Assembly (NCBI GenBank): GCA_041645435.1
Contig: JBAZQB010000006.1
Location: forward strand, 1 to 64,000
Source: Methanoregula sp.
GTDB lineage: Archaea; Halobacteriota; Methanomicrobia; Methanomicrobiales; Methanospirillaceae
Direction: 5' to 3'
Length of the DNA stretch: 64,000 nt
The translations under genes were made by a program, and so were the position numbers. Shown in pieces: positions 52,407-60,332 of the stretch; the first letter of the stretch is position 1, and every line of letters starts with the position of its first letter. The notes beneath the pieces are model-generated. The model saw only the letters and a list, made by a program, of their open reading frames with translations. It ran no database searches and was not told where the DNA came from.

Positions 52407-53447
52407 TCACGGGTTTTTCCGGTTCTCGCGTTTCTTTTGTTCAATCTTTTTTGAAATCGTCTCAAACTCCGTATCGGAAACAGGAGGATCTTCAGCTAGC
52501 TGGCGCTGGGAAAATTTTTCATATTCTTCTAATGCAAGTTGCTGTGCAATTTCCATTGATATTTTCCCGGAATCCTCAAGAATTTCCCGTTCATTGAATG
52601 TGAGAAATGCATCCAGTTTCTTTTTCCACTCGATCATGTGGACGGGCTGTTTTCGTTCAGCCTGCATCTCTGCATAATCGAGATACATGGTGATGATGCG
52701 GTTGAGCTGCCAGATCTCTTTTTCATCAAGATAATTTTTCGCAACCACAACATCCCCCTTTCTCACCTTGACACCTTTCCAAGTAGTGAGCCCCATATTC
52801 GGTTTTGATGCGTTGGCCCGTTCCGCGATGATCTCCGCAGCTGTATGGCCGGTGATTGCCCAATGCAGTTTGTTCTGCACGATCCTGAAAAATTCGAGCG
52901 TTGTTTCTGCGTGCGGATCATAATCGATCGCAAGCGTGTAGATATCCTTAATCTTCTGGTAGAACCGCTTCTCGGATGCCCGGATATCCCGGATGCGTTC
53001 GAGCAGTTCATCGAAGTAATCCGCACCGATGTTCTTCCCTTCCCTGAGCCGCTCGTCATCAAGTACGAATCCTTTGATGAGGTATTCGCTCAGCCGTTCG
53101 GTTGCCCACCTGCGGAACTGCGTGCCTCGGTGGGAACGGACGCGGTAGCCGATGGCGAGGATCATGTCGAGGTTATAGTAAAGAGTACGGTAATTCTTCT
53201 CATCAGCTGCAGTTGTTAAGTATTCCTTAACAACTGAATTTCGGTCAAGTTCGTTCTCAGTAAAAATGTTCTTTATATGGATACTGATATTCGGTACGGT
53301 CGTCTGGTACAGATCTGCGATGAGTGCCTGCGTGAGCCATACTGTTCCTTCTTCGAGTCGTACCTCAATACGGCTTGTCCCGTTTTCGGACTGGTAAAAG
53401 AGGATCCGGGAACGAGTCACCGGTTCCGGAACTGGGTTATCGCTCAA
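52407..53447 (-). CDS. RhuM family protein
   Basis: The 346-residue product matches RhuM: EVRLEEGTVWLTQALIADLYQTTVPNISIHIKNIF at 27-61, then YYNLDMILAIGYRVRSHRGTQFRRWATERLSEYLIKGFVLDDERL at about 90-134. The C-terminal half carries HWAITGHTAAEIIAERANASKPNMGLTTWKG, a Fic/DOC-like-associated region also found in RhuM. The family is common on mobile elements, pathogenicity islands and near restriction or toxin genes; its activity is unknown. It stands alone beside a repeat block, which fits recent acquisition. Confidence 0.92.
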   Translation of the reverse strand: MSDNPVPEPVTRSRILFYQSENGTSRIEVRLEEGTVWLTQALIADLYQTTVPNISIHIKNIFTENELDRNSVVKEYLTTAADEKNYRTLYYNLDMILAIGYRVRSHRGTQFRRWATERLSEYLIKGFVLDDERLREGKNIGADYFDELLERIRDIRASEKRFYQKIKDIYTLAIDYDPHAETTLEFFRIVQNKLHWAITGHTAAEIIAERANASKPNMGLTTWKGVKVRKGDVVVAKNYLDEKEIWQLNRIITMYLDYAEMQAERKQPVHMIEWKKKLDAFLTFNEREILEDSGKISMEIAQQLALEEYEKFSQRQLAEDPPVSDTEFETISKKIEQKKRENRKNP

Positions 53448-53598
53448 TAGTTCACCGCCATCGCTTCCTTAGTCTTAACCGGATGTTTGGCCTTTTATAG
53501 TGTATTACCGTGGGGTGAAAATAATCGTGGAATCGTTTTGTTGGGGTTAACAACAGGGTCTGAAACCGAGGGACATAGGTACAGTTATTTTGGCAAGT

Positions 53599-53934
53599 AT
53601 GGGGGAATCGGGGGCTGGATTGAGGCGCGTTTGGGGGGCGGGGGAGGTGCTGTCCTATCTCTTCTTAATCGTTTTTTCCTTTGCCATGATCGGGTACATT
53701 CTGCTCTGGCTCTCTTTTTGGAAAGGTCCCGTACCGCTCGATGTGTTTTTTTATTTCTTTGCCTTCTCTGCGATTATCGCGTATAACTTCTTCAGACTGG
53801 CCCGGGTGTTATTTCCTGAGTGGCGGTTGACGCAGATAGTACTGGGGAAAGTGTTTGTGGGGAATTTTAACCAGACCTTGCCCAAAAATTTCAACCAGAC
53901 TTTGATTTTATTTTTTCAACCAGACTCTGCTTGA
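53599..53934 (+). CDS. Possible small membrane protein running into the repeat block
   Basis: The frame encodes about 111 residues with two hydrophobic segments (VLSYLFLIVFSFAMIGYILL near 17 and VFFYFFAFSAIIAYNFF near 48). The last 25 or so residues come from the 25-bp repeats, so the frame probably ended elsewhere before repeat expansion. No family is recognised and the start is uncertain (TTG at 53590 or ATG at 53599). Confidence 0.3.
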   Translation: MGESGAGLRRVWGAGEVLSYLFLIVFSFAMIGYILLWLSFWKGPVPLDVFFYFFAFSAIIAYNFFRLARVLFPEWRLTQIVLGKVFVGNFNQTLPKNFNQTLILFFQPDSA

Positions 53935-54494
53935 AAAAAAAAATAATCAGACTTCACCCAAAAATTTTCAATCACACTTTGAATTTTGATTTTCAACCAC
54001 ACCTTGCTTAAAAAAAATACATCAGACCATGCTCAAAAAATTTCAATCAACCCCCCAGCCCCTGTTTGAAAATCATTCGCAGATCAACCAGACTCTGCCT
54101 GGAAATAAAAAAACGCGGTCCGTTTTTGATTATTTCAACCGGAAGGGAGAAAAACCGCTCATCACCTCCGACGTGAACCCGCTCCGGCATCTGACCCAAA
54201 CAGTCCATCCGGTCGATCAGCCGGATCAACCAGACCGTGCTCAAAAATTTTCAAACAGGTACGCGATCGCGATTGAAAATCATTTACGGATCAATCAGAC
54301 TTTGCTTGAAAAATTCCAGCCAGACTTTGATTTTATTTTTTCAACCATACTCTGCCTAAAATTTTCAAATCGGATCTTGATCAAAAAATTTCAACCAGAC
54401 TTTGATTTTATTTTTTCGACCACACTCTGCCTAAAAATTTTCATTCGGATCTTGATTAAAAAATTTTAACCAGACTTTGATTTTTTTTCAGAGC
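53871..54494 (+). repeat. Degenerate 25-bp tandem repeat array
   Basis: Units begin with a motif like CCAGACTTTG, continue with A/T-rich sequence and end in TTTCAA. Starts fall at 53871, 53895, 53920, 53947, 53972, 53997 and 54022, and again exactly 25 apart at 54295, 54320, 54345, 54370, 54395, 54420, 54445 and 54470. In the second block three variants alternate (CCAGACTTTG, CCAYACTCTG, TCGGATCTTG), giving a 75-bp higher-order repeat. Isolated units (54088, 54230, 54255) lie in the diverged middle. There are no spacers, so it is not CRISPR. Function unknown. Confidence 0.85.
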
Positions 54495-54593
54495 CTCACC
54501 TTTTTTGAAAAAATGACCCTTTGGCTGGAGGGGATTTCCCGGAAACGAATACTGACAATTACCAGAATAAACAAAAAAGTTTTAAATTGGGCA

Positions 54594-55142
54594 CTACTTC
54601 CTCTTCTTCACCGGCACCGCTTTCCCCACCGGCTTCTTCTTAGCCGGAACCTTCCCGGCCGCCGCCTTCTTCGCAGCCCCCCGCTCCACACCCTTCGTCT
54701 CGCACGGTATGCACTTCTCCAGCTTGTCGTCGATGATCCTATAAGCGTTGGCAAGCACCGACGAGTTCGAGATCATGCCCGACAGGAGAATCACTTCGAG
54801 CACTTCCTCGCGGGTGGCCCCCATCCGCATCGCTGCCTGCATGTGATACCCGGTACAGTGCGGGCACTTGAGGGCCGCCCCCACTGCCATGCTGATCAGT
54901 TCCACGTACTTGGGATCGAGCGGGCTGGTCTGGGCCACGGTCCCCTTGTAGAGCAGGTGGGAGATGAGCACTTCGGGACGCTCGCCCATCCGCCTGAAGA
55001 CCAGCGGAACTTTCCCGTATTCCACCTCGATTGCCTTCAGCCACTCGTCCGCCGTGACATCAGCGCCCTGCTTTACGATGAGCGCGAGTTTGTCCTCGAA
55101 CTGTTCCCTGGTTGATTGTGCTGATACCTTTTTTGCCATCAT
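54594..55142 (-). CDS. Carboxymuconolactone decarboxylase (AhpD-like) family protein
   Basis: In this 182-residue product, residues 30-135 form an AhpD/CMD fold with the redox motif KCPHCTGYHMQAAMRMGATREEVLEVILL near 92; the CxxC and following His are the peroxidase-type catalytic set. The last 35 residues are a Lys/Ala/Pro tail (KKAAAGKVPAKKKPVGK) unlike most family members. Its start overlaps the mmp7 stop (ATGA at 55139-55142), so it belongs to the MCR-activation operon. A thiol-redox or protective role there is inference. Confidence 0.88.
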   Translation of the reverse strand: MMAKKVSAQSTREQFEDKLALIVKQGADVTADEWLKAIEVEYGKVPLVFRRMGERPEVLISHLLYKGTVAQTSPLDPKYVELISMAVGAALKCPHCTGYHMQAAMRMGATREEVLEVILLSGMISNSSVLANAYRIIDDKLEKCIPCETKGVERGAAKKAAAGKVPAKKKPVGKAVPVKKRK

Positions 55143-56077
55143 ATCACCGTGTTGGTCTCGGAGAAGGGCAGGACTTTGACAAGGATATAGTCCCGCATCC
55201 GCGAGGGCACAATCTCTGCCACATCCCCCAGCGTGATCCCGTCTTCGATCTCCATCCGCCGGAGTTCCGGTGCAAACGTATCGTAGGGCAGTTTCACCCG
55301 GAGCCCGGCCATCTGGACCGTGAGCGGGGTGGGGGAGGTCACGTCAAGGATCGCCGGTATCTTCTCCCGGATCAGGTTCATGAGCCGGGCAGGGGATACC
55401 GAGAGCGGGTCTTTTGCAATATCTTCGCGTTTCTTCTCCAGCACCCGGGTGATCTCGGCGATGATCTCGTCCAGCTTGTCCAGCTGGTCGGCCTCCTTGG
55501 TCCTGCGCATGAACCGCCCGACTCCGCCCACGTATCCTTCGACCGGGGGGTCGACGATCCGTACCAGCGTCCCCTTGTCCGGGCCGCCGCAGACCACGAC
55601 CGGCACTTCTATCCCCCGCAGGAGAATGGGCATCTTGTGCTCAATGCAGTTCTCGAAGTTACCCATCAGGTAGACGGCGATGTCGTGCTCGTTGATCACG
55701 TCCCGCTCCTCGTCATTGAGCCCGGTGATCCTTTTGCCGGGCCCCCGGGCAAGGCTCACCATGTTGCTCTTGGCCCCGATGCGGCGTACGTACTCGGCGA
55801 TGTCGCAGGACGGGTGGGGGAGGTGATGGATCTCCAGGCTCATGCTGACGATCGCAATCTCGGTTCCGACCAGCGGTGAATCGGTCACTTCACCGAAGAT
55901 CGGGCGGGAGATCTCCCGGATCAGCTCGATATCGTCCCTGGGCACAAAGCACTGGAGCACCACTTCCTGGGCGAGCACGTGCTTCTGGACCACGTAGCCC
56001 CCGAGGTCTTCGATGAGGTCGATCACGATATCGTGCTGGTAGATGCCGCCCTTGTAGGTGACGGGAACCAGCGTCAT
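55139..56077 (-). CDS. mmp7: Methanogenesis marker protein 7
   Basis: The 312-residue product matches the methanogenesis marker 7 family: MTLVPVTYKGGIYQHDIVID at the start, MSLEIHHLPHPSCDIAEYVRRIGAKSNMVSLARGPGKRI near 80, and YVGGVGRFMRRTKEADQLDKLDEI near 184. Mmp7 is a component of the MCR activation machinery that, with other Mmps, McrC and A2, reduces Ni of F430 to Ni(I). The ATG at 56077 overlaps the mmp17 stop by ATGA. The longer open frame upstream is the shadow of mmp17. Confidence 0.93.
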   Translation of the reverse strand: MTLVPVTYKGGIYQHDIVIDLIEDLGGYVVQKHVLAQEVVLQCFVPRDDIELIREISRPIFGEVTDSPLVGTEIAIVSMSLEIHHLPHPSCDIAEYVRRIGAKSNMVSLARGPGKRITGLNDEERDVINEHDIAVYLMGNFENCIEHKMPILLRGIEVPVVVCGGPDKGTLVRIVDPPVEGYVGGVGRFMRRTKEADQLDKLDEIIAEITRVLEKKREDIAKDPLSVSPARLMNLIREKIPAILDVTSPTPLTVQMAGLRVKLPYDTFAPELRRMEIEDGITLGDVAEIVPSRMRDYILVKVLPFSETNTVI

Positions 56078-56655
56078 GGCGTCTCTCCCATCAGGGCAAA
56101 CTTCGCCTTCACCAGTTCGTCGATATTCTCGGCAAGCGTGTTCTCGCTCGCAACAAACGAGAACTTTCCGTTCTCGAAACGCTCGCTCCGGAGCCGGAAG
56201 CCTTCCGGTGCCACGCACCGGAGGGCGTAGATGAGATCCCGGTTTACCGATTCGCCGGGATGACCGATCACGACCTGTTCGAGTTCCCTGGGATCTGCCC
56301 TGGCATCGTAGAGGACAACCGTGAACCGGTCCGGCTGCTCGACCTTGTCCTTGCCAAACCGCTCCCAGAATATCTTCAGCATCGACGCGAGGTAGGTCTC
56401 GTCCGTGATAACGAGCGTCATCTTGCTGTCCTGCGGGTTGATGTTCGCGATATCCCCCACGCGGACAACCGTCGTGATCGGCTTGAGTACGCCGACGGCA
56501 ATAAAGACCGGGATCTTCGGGTCGATGTAGACGTGGATCTTCTCGATCACCTTGAGGAGGTTGTGGTCGAGCAGGACGTCGTTGGTGATCTGCTTGTAGT
56601 ACCCGGCGCCCACCGGCTCGGGGCATTCCACTTCAAAGTACTCAACGGCGAGCAT
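56074..56655 (-). CDS. mmp17: Methanogenesis marker protein 17
   Basis: The 193-residue product fits methanogenesis marker 17: VECPEPVGAGYYKQITNDVLLDHNLLKVIEKIHVYIDP near 8 and MTLVITDETYLASMLKIFWERFGKDKVEQPDRFTV near 80. It is a soluble alpha/beta protein without cysteine clusters. It is found with Mmp7 and Mmp3 in the MCR activation complex. It shares four bases with mmp7 and its ATG abuts the mmp15 stop. Confidence 0.93.
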   Translation of the reverse strand: MLAVEYFEVECPEPVGAGYYKQITNDVLLDHNLLKVIEKIHVYIDPKIPVFIAVGVLKPITTVVRVGDIANINPQDSKMTLVITDETYLASMLKIFWERFGKDKVEQPDRFTVVLYDARADPRELEQVVIGHPGESVNRDLIYALRCVAPEGFRLRSERFENGKFSFVASENTLAENIDELVKAKFALMGETP

Positions 56656-57894
56656 CTAATCGTCCTGTATGAATCCTGATGCAAGGAGTGCAGATCCCAC
56701 GGCACCGATATACTGCGAGTAGGGCGGCACGACAATCTTTGTCTGGAGGAGTTCACCCATGGCAAAGACGAGGCCTTCGATGAGCGACGTGCCCCCGACC
56801 ATGATCACCGGCTCCTTGATATCCACTTCCTGCAGCTGCTGCTCGAAGACCTGCTCGGCCACACTGTGACAGGCCGCCGCCGCCACATCCTCGCGGGTGC
56901 TGCCGGCTGCAAGGGCATTGACCAGGCTCTGCGTGCCAAAGACGATACAGTAACTGTTCATCGGCACGCGCCCGCCCATGCCCTTCATGGAGAGCGGGCC
57001 GAGCTCGGTGATATCGACACCGAGCCGCTTTGCGGTCATCTCAAGGAACCGGCCGCTTGCCCCGGCACAGATCCCGCCCATCGTGAAAACCCCGGGGATA
57101 CCGTCCATCACCGAGATCGCCTTGTTGTCCATACCGCCGATATCGATCACGGTGGCCGGGCCATGCTGGCGATCCGCGAGATAGACTGCCCCTTTGGAGT
57201 TGACCGTCAGTTCTTCCTGAATGAGATCCGCGTTGATATCTTTTCCCACGAGAAACCGGCCGTATCCCGTTGTCCCGACAGCCTGGATCTCCTCGCGGGT
57301 AACCCCCGCTTCGGCAAGGGCGTGGGCGATTACGTCCCGGGCACTTTTCAGGACTTCGGTTGTGGGCTGCCAGCCCGTGCCAATGATCTTGTTGTCCCGC
57401 ATCACGACCGCTTTTGTCGTGGCAGATCCCGAGTCAAGGCCGAGCGTGAGGCCGCTCTGGGTCTCCCGGGCGAGCAGGGCACGGCGCCGGGCAATGGTGG
57501 TGAGGGCCTCCATCCGGGTGAGGAGGGTTCCGGCGGTCGTCCGCTCGGTAAACGAGTAACTGACCACCGGGAGCCGGGAGTGCTCGTTGATGTAGCGCCG
57601 GAGTTCGTTCCGGACAATGGCCGCTTCTGCACACCGGAAGCAGGTGGCGATGAAGACCGCGTCGGCTTCCACCCGCCCCTCCACGAGCGCAATCGCCCGG
57701 GCGATCGCGAGTTTTAAGTCCGGGCTCCTGACATCCAGCCCGAATTTTTCAAAATCGCGGCGGATGTCTTTTAAGGCAACATCCGGGTAGAAGATCTCGC
57801 CGCCGACTTCCCGGGCAGCTTCGTCGATCTCGTGCTGGATACCGGAATATTCCGGCCCGCAGGAGAGCTGGGCAATCCGTACCGGCTGCGTCAT
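56656..57894 (-). CDS. mmp15: Methanogenesis marker protein 15 (BadF/BcrD-type ATPase)
   Basis: In this 412-residue product, residues 145-410 form an ASKHA ATPase of the 2-hydroxyacyl-CoA dehydratase activator type: LGLDSGSATTKAVVM, VGTTGYGRFLVG, VIDIGGMDNKAISV and FTMGGICAGASGRFLE, where the conserved Cys should bind the bridging 4Fe-4S cluster of the dimer. The N-terminal 140 residues have CFRCAEA, an extra Cys pair. Such ATPases drive low-potential electron transfer, which suits MCR reactivation. It overlaps mmp5 by four bases. Confidence 0.94.
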   Translation of the reverse strand: MTQPVRIAQLSCGPEYSGIQHEIDEAAREVGGEIFYPDVALKDIRRDFEKFGLDVRSPDLKLAIARAIALVEGRVEADAVFIATCFRCAEAAIVRNELRRYINEHSRLPVVSYSFTERTTAGTLLTRMEALTTIARRRALLARETQSGLTLGLDSGSATTKAVVMRDNKIIGTGWQPTTEVLKSARDVIAHALAEAGVTREEIQAVGTTGYGRFLVGKDINADLIQEELTVNSKGAVYLADRQHGPATVIDIGGMDNKAISVMDGIPGVFTMGGICAGASGRFLEMTAKRLGVDITELGPLSMKGMGGRVPMNSYCIVFGTQSLVNALAAGSTREDVAAAACHSVAEQVFEQQLQEVDIKEPVIMVGGTSLIEGLVFAMGELLQTKIVVPPYSQYIGAVGSALLASGFIQDD

Positions 57895-58337
57895 TTCGCA
57901 GCCCCCAGTTCCGTTAAGAACCGCTTGATCGCAGCCACGAATTTCACGCCCTCATCCTCATTCTTCGGGTAGTTCAGTTCGAGCCGGGGCATATCCTTCT
58001 GGTGGAGGAGGAACTTGACCAGCTCGTTGGTCCGGGCACATCCCATGCACCCGAACGCGAGATCGGCATCGTTGATGATGATCGCTGCCCCGGCCGCCTC
58101 GATCATCGGCCCGTAGAGCGACATCCGGCCCCTCACCCCGGCGGGGACTTCGACTGCCGCCCACTTCAGCCCTTTCTTGGGCTCTTCAGGAGTGATCTGG
58201 AGCGGGGGGGATTCAAGTCCTGCCGTCTGGACGCGTTCGCGGATGGCGGTAGCAGACGATAAGGGGGTGTGCCCGAAGCGTGCCACCATATCTGAGAGAA
58301 TCAGGCTCGTTGCAGGGTAGATGAATACTTTTACCAT
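57891..58337 (-). CDS. mmp5: Methanogenesis marker protein 5
   Basis: The 148-residue product begins MVKVFIYPATSLILSDMVARFGH and has AIIINDADLAFGCMGCARTNEL near 88, with a Cys pair in FGCMGCAR typical of marker 5. It may bind a metal cluster or pass electrons; the role is not known. The ATG at 58337 is preferred: AGGAG lies about eight bases upstream, while the longer start at 58355 runs into mmp6. Confidence 0.9.
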   Translation of the reverse strand: MVKVFIYPATSLILSDMVARFGHTPLSSATAIRERVQTAGLESPPLQITPEEPKKGLKWAAVEVPAGVRGRMSLYGPMIEAAGAAIIINDADLAFGCMGCARTNELVKFLLHQKDMPRLELNYPKNEDEGVKFVAAIKRFLTELGAAK

Positions 58338-58338
58338 T

Positions 58339-58797
58339 TCAGGACTCCTGTGCATCGATCAGTTTTTTGAGCCGGGAGATATCGAGCAACGGGTGTTCCA
58401 GCGGATTTGCCGGCGGAGGAACGGCTGTTGCATCTTTTTTGTTGAGTTCTTCAAGCCCGTGCGAGATGTAGGGAATGATCGTCATCTCGTACTCCATGCC
58501 GTTATACCCGGGGCGGGCCCCGCCGAGATTTGCCCGGCACCGGCGGGGATCGCCGGGAGGAAAGCCCCGGTCTTTCACAAAGATATGGTCGGGATCGATC
58601 TTCCGCAGCCCGGCAATGATCCGGTTGACTTCGTCTTCCCTCCCGTTGATGACAAGACCGAAACAGGTCTCTTTGATCATCGCCCCTTTTGAGATCTCGT
58701 AGGCGCGGATCGCAAGGTCAGCCGGTGTGAGATCAAACGATTCTATTACGACGTATTTCGTTACGCTGCCAACATGGACGGGGGTATATGGTGTCAC
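58339..58797 (-). CDS. mmp6: Methanogenesis marker protein 6
   Basis: The 152-residue product has KYVVIESFDLTPADLAIRAYEISKGAMIKETCFGLVINGRE at 14-53 and DPRRCRANLGGARPGYNGMEYEM near 83, matching marker 6, with a variable C-terminal tail (DATAVPPPANPLEHPLLD). Function is unknown, but it is confined to methanogens and their relatives and co-occurs with mmp5. Its start overlaps the mmp3 stop by ATGA (58794-58797). Confidence 0.9.
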   Translation of the reverse strand: MTPYTPVHVGSVTKYVVIESFDLTPADLAIRAYEISKGAMIKETCFGLVINGREDEVNRIIAGLRKIDPDHIFVKDRGFPPGDPRRCRANLGGARPGYNGMEYEMTIIPYISHGLEELNKKDATAVPPPANPLEHPLLDISRLKKLIDAQES

Positions 58798-60323
58798 GGC
58801 TTCACCTCACGGATATACACGGTCTCTTTCTCCCGCACTTTTTTGAGCTTGTCCGTATCGATCACGCGCCCGATGATATTGGTCCCTTCAAATGGTTCCG
58901 AAGTGGGGCCGAATTCTTTGCTGGCCGAGAGGCGAACCCCGACAAGCCCGGTACCTTTCCGGGAATCGTTGGTGATGGCAAGCGCAGCTGCCTCCGCTTC
59001 GTCCTTTGGGGTATTTTCCGGGTTGATCTTCAGGCCCGCAGGGATGATCGGCCTGAAGAGTACTACGTCATCGAACTTGAAAAAGACCGGCATCATGCCG
59101 GCATCGTGCTGGTGCAGCCCGGTAACCCGGCGGAACACATCGCAGCTGAGAGGTGCAGCCGCATCATCGAGCGCGATATCGATCACCTTCTCCAGCGGTG
59201 CCGTTGTCACTTTTACTGCCCGTTCATTGAGCACATCCAGGGTGGTGCCCGGTTCCTGGGACACCACGATCCGCCCGGCCTCCTGTTTATCGGCAGTAAG
59301 CGTCACGCCCCGGGCCGCAGCGATCTCCTGTACTTTATTGAACGGAAGGCCCAGCAGGTCGATGCGTGACGGTTCCACGCTGACGGCAAAAACATCGTGT
59401 TCTTTGGCGAGTTTTACCAGTTCGATGCCCTGCACCACCTGCCCGACTACGCTGTGCACGAGGCTTGCGGGAACATCTGACCGGTAGATATAGACCCCGC
59501 CCGCGGTTTTTCCGGTGGCCCGCACGGTCACGGTCCCCTCCCGGCGGGGGCGGCGGAACTCCCTGGGCACATCCTCGGTTCCTGCCAGCCGCTGGTCGAG
59601 GATATGGGTGCTTGTGGCCCGCCCGACCGTATACTTTCCTGCGTGGAGTGCAAGCAGCATATGCTCAACACTGCCGGCCGCTTCGGTAGTGATTTTTTCA
59701 GGACTATATCCCTGTGCCATGATCCGGACGCGGGTTACCACCTGCATCCCGTCTTCCAGCACAAGGCTCATGTCCGTTGTGGTGAACGAGCGGCTCGTAT
59801 CAGCCCAGCTGATGACCGGTTCGATCCTGGTGATCCGGTCCCCGGGGGAAAAGCGGTCGAGCACGGCCCTGCCGCTCACGATCGTTCCTATCACTCCGCC
59901 ACTCTCATCGGCCCCGTGGTCTGCGGCATGCCGGACCCGGGAGAAGATGAGGTAGGAGCGAGCCGGTTCATACCCCCCGCACCCGAGAATAACGTCCCCG
60001 CGATCATAGAGATGGGGTTTGCGCTGCGGGTGGATGCCGGAAGGAAAGGGCCCGAACGCGGTTGCGTACCGGTCCGTCCAGTGGAGCTTGAGCTGTTCGA
60101 CGATGCCGGGGGATTCCAGAAAAACTGCGGCCTGCCCCTGGACTTCAATCGTGACCTCACCCGCCGTCGTGGTGATCGCAAGGCTGCTGGTTTTGGCCTG
60201 TTCTTTAATAGCCGGGCGGATGATCGCCACGCAACAGCCCTTCTCGTGATCGGAAAGGATCGAGGCAAGCGTGCTGCCCTCGCCGGTCTCCAGCCTCTTT
60301 CCATCGAGGTGGATGGTGGTCAA
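58794..60323 (-). CDS. mmp3: Methanogenesis marker protein 3
   Basis: The 509-residue product fits marker 3. It starts with a ubiquitin-like segment (TTIHLDGKRLETGEGSTL), has a cyclophilin-like barrel (about 75-290) with GDVILGCGGYEPARSYLIFSR and GGVIGTIVSGRAVLDRF, and a C-terminal domain with TGLHQHDAGMMPVFFKFDDVVLFRPI near 408. It is a core subunit of the MCR activation complex. It lies nine bases after atwA and overlaps mmp6. Confidence 0.94.
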   Translation of the reverse strand: MTTIHLDGKRLETGEGSTLASILSDHEKGCCVAIIRPAIKEQAKTSSLAITTTAGEVTIEVQGQAAVFLESPGIVEQLKLHWTDRYATAFGPFPSGIHPQRKPHLYDRGDVILGCGGYEPARSYLIFSRVRHAADHGADESGGVIGTIVSGRAVLDRFSPGDRITRIEPVISWADTSRSFTTTDMSLVLEDGMQVVTRVRIMAQGYSPEKITTEAAGSVEHMLLALHAGKYTVGRATSTHILDQRLAGTEDVPREFRRPRREGTVTVRATGKTAGGVYIYRSDVPASLVHSVVGQVVQGIELVKLAKEHDVFAVSVEPSRIDLLGLPFNKVQEIAAARGVTLTADKQEAGRIVVSQEPGTTLDVLNERAVKVTTAPLEKVIDIALDDAAAPLSCDVFRRVTGLHQHDAGMMPVFFKFDDVVLFRPIIPAGLKINPENTPKDEAEAAALAITNDSRKGTGLVGVRLSASKEFGPTSEPFEGTNIIGRVIDTDKLKKVREKETVYIREVKP

Positions 60324-60332
60324 TCGATCGCC

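Noticed and set aside
52211..52465. 84-residue minus-strand frame at the end of the RhuM gene
   Set aside because: It overlaps the RhuM C-terminus in another frame, is of low complexity and has no ribosome binding site.
54029..54469. 146-residue frame across the repeat block
   Set aside because: It stays open because three 25-bp units make 75 bases, a multiple of three. The translation is repeat-derived (recurring FQPDFDFIFST) with no start signal or known domain.
53871..54494. Possible CRISPR array
   Set aside because: Units are contiguous with a 25-bp period and no unique spacers, the unit sequences are degenerate, and no cas genes are near.
55139..56626. 495-residue frame suggesting a fusion upstream of mmp7
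   Set aside because: The first 183 residues are an out-of-frame reading of mmp17, which itself matches its family end to end. The overlap ATGA marks the true mmp7 start at 56077.
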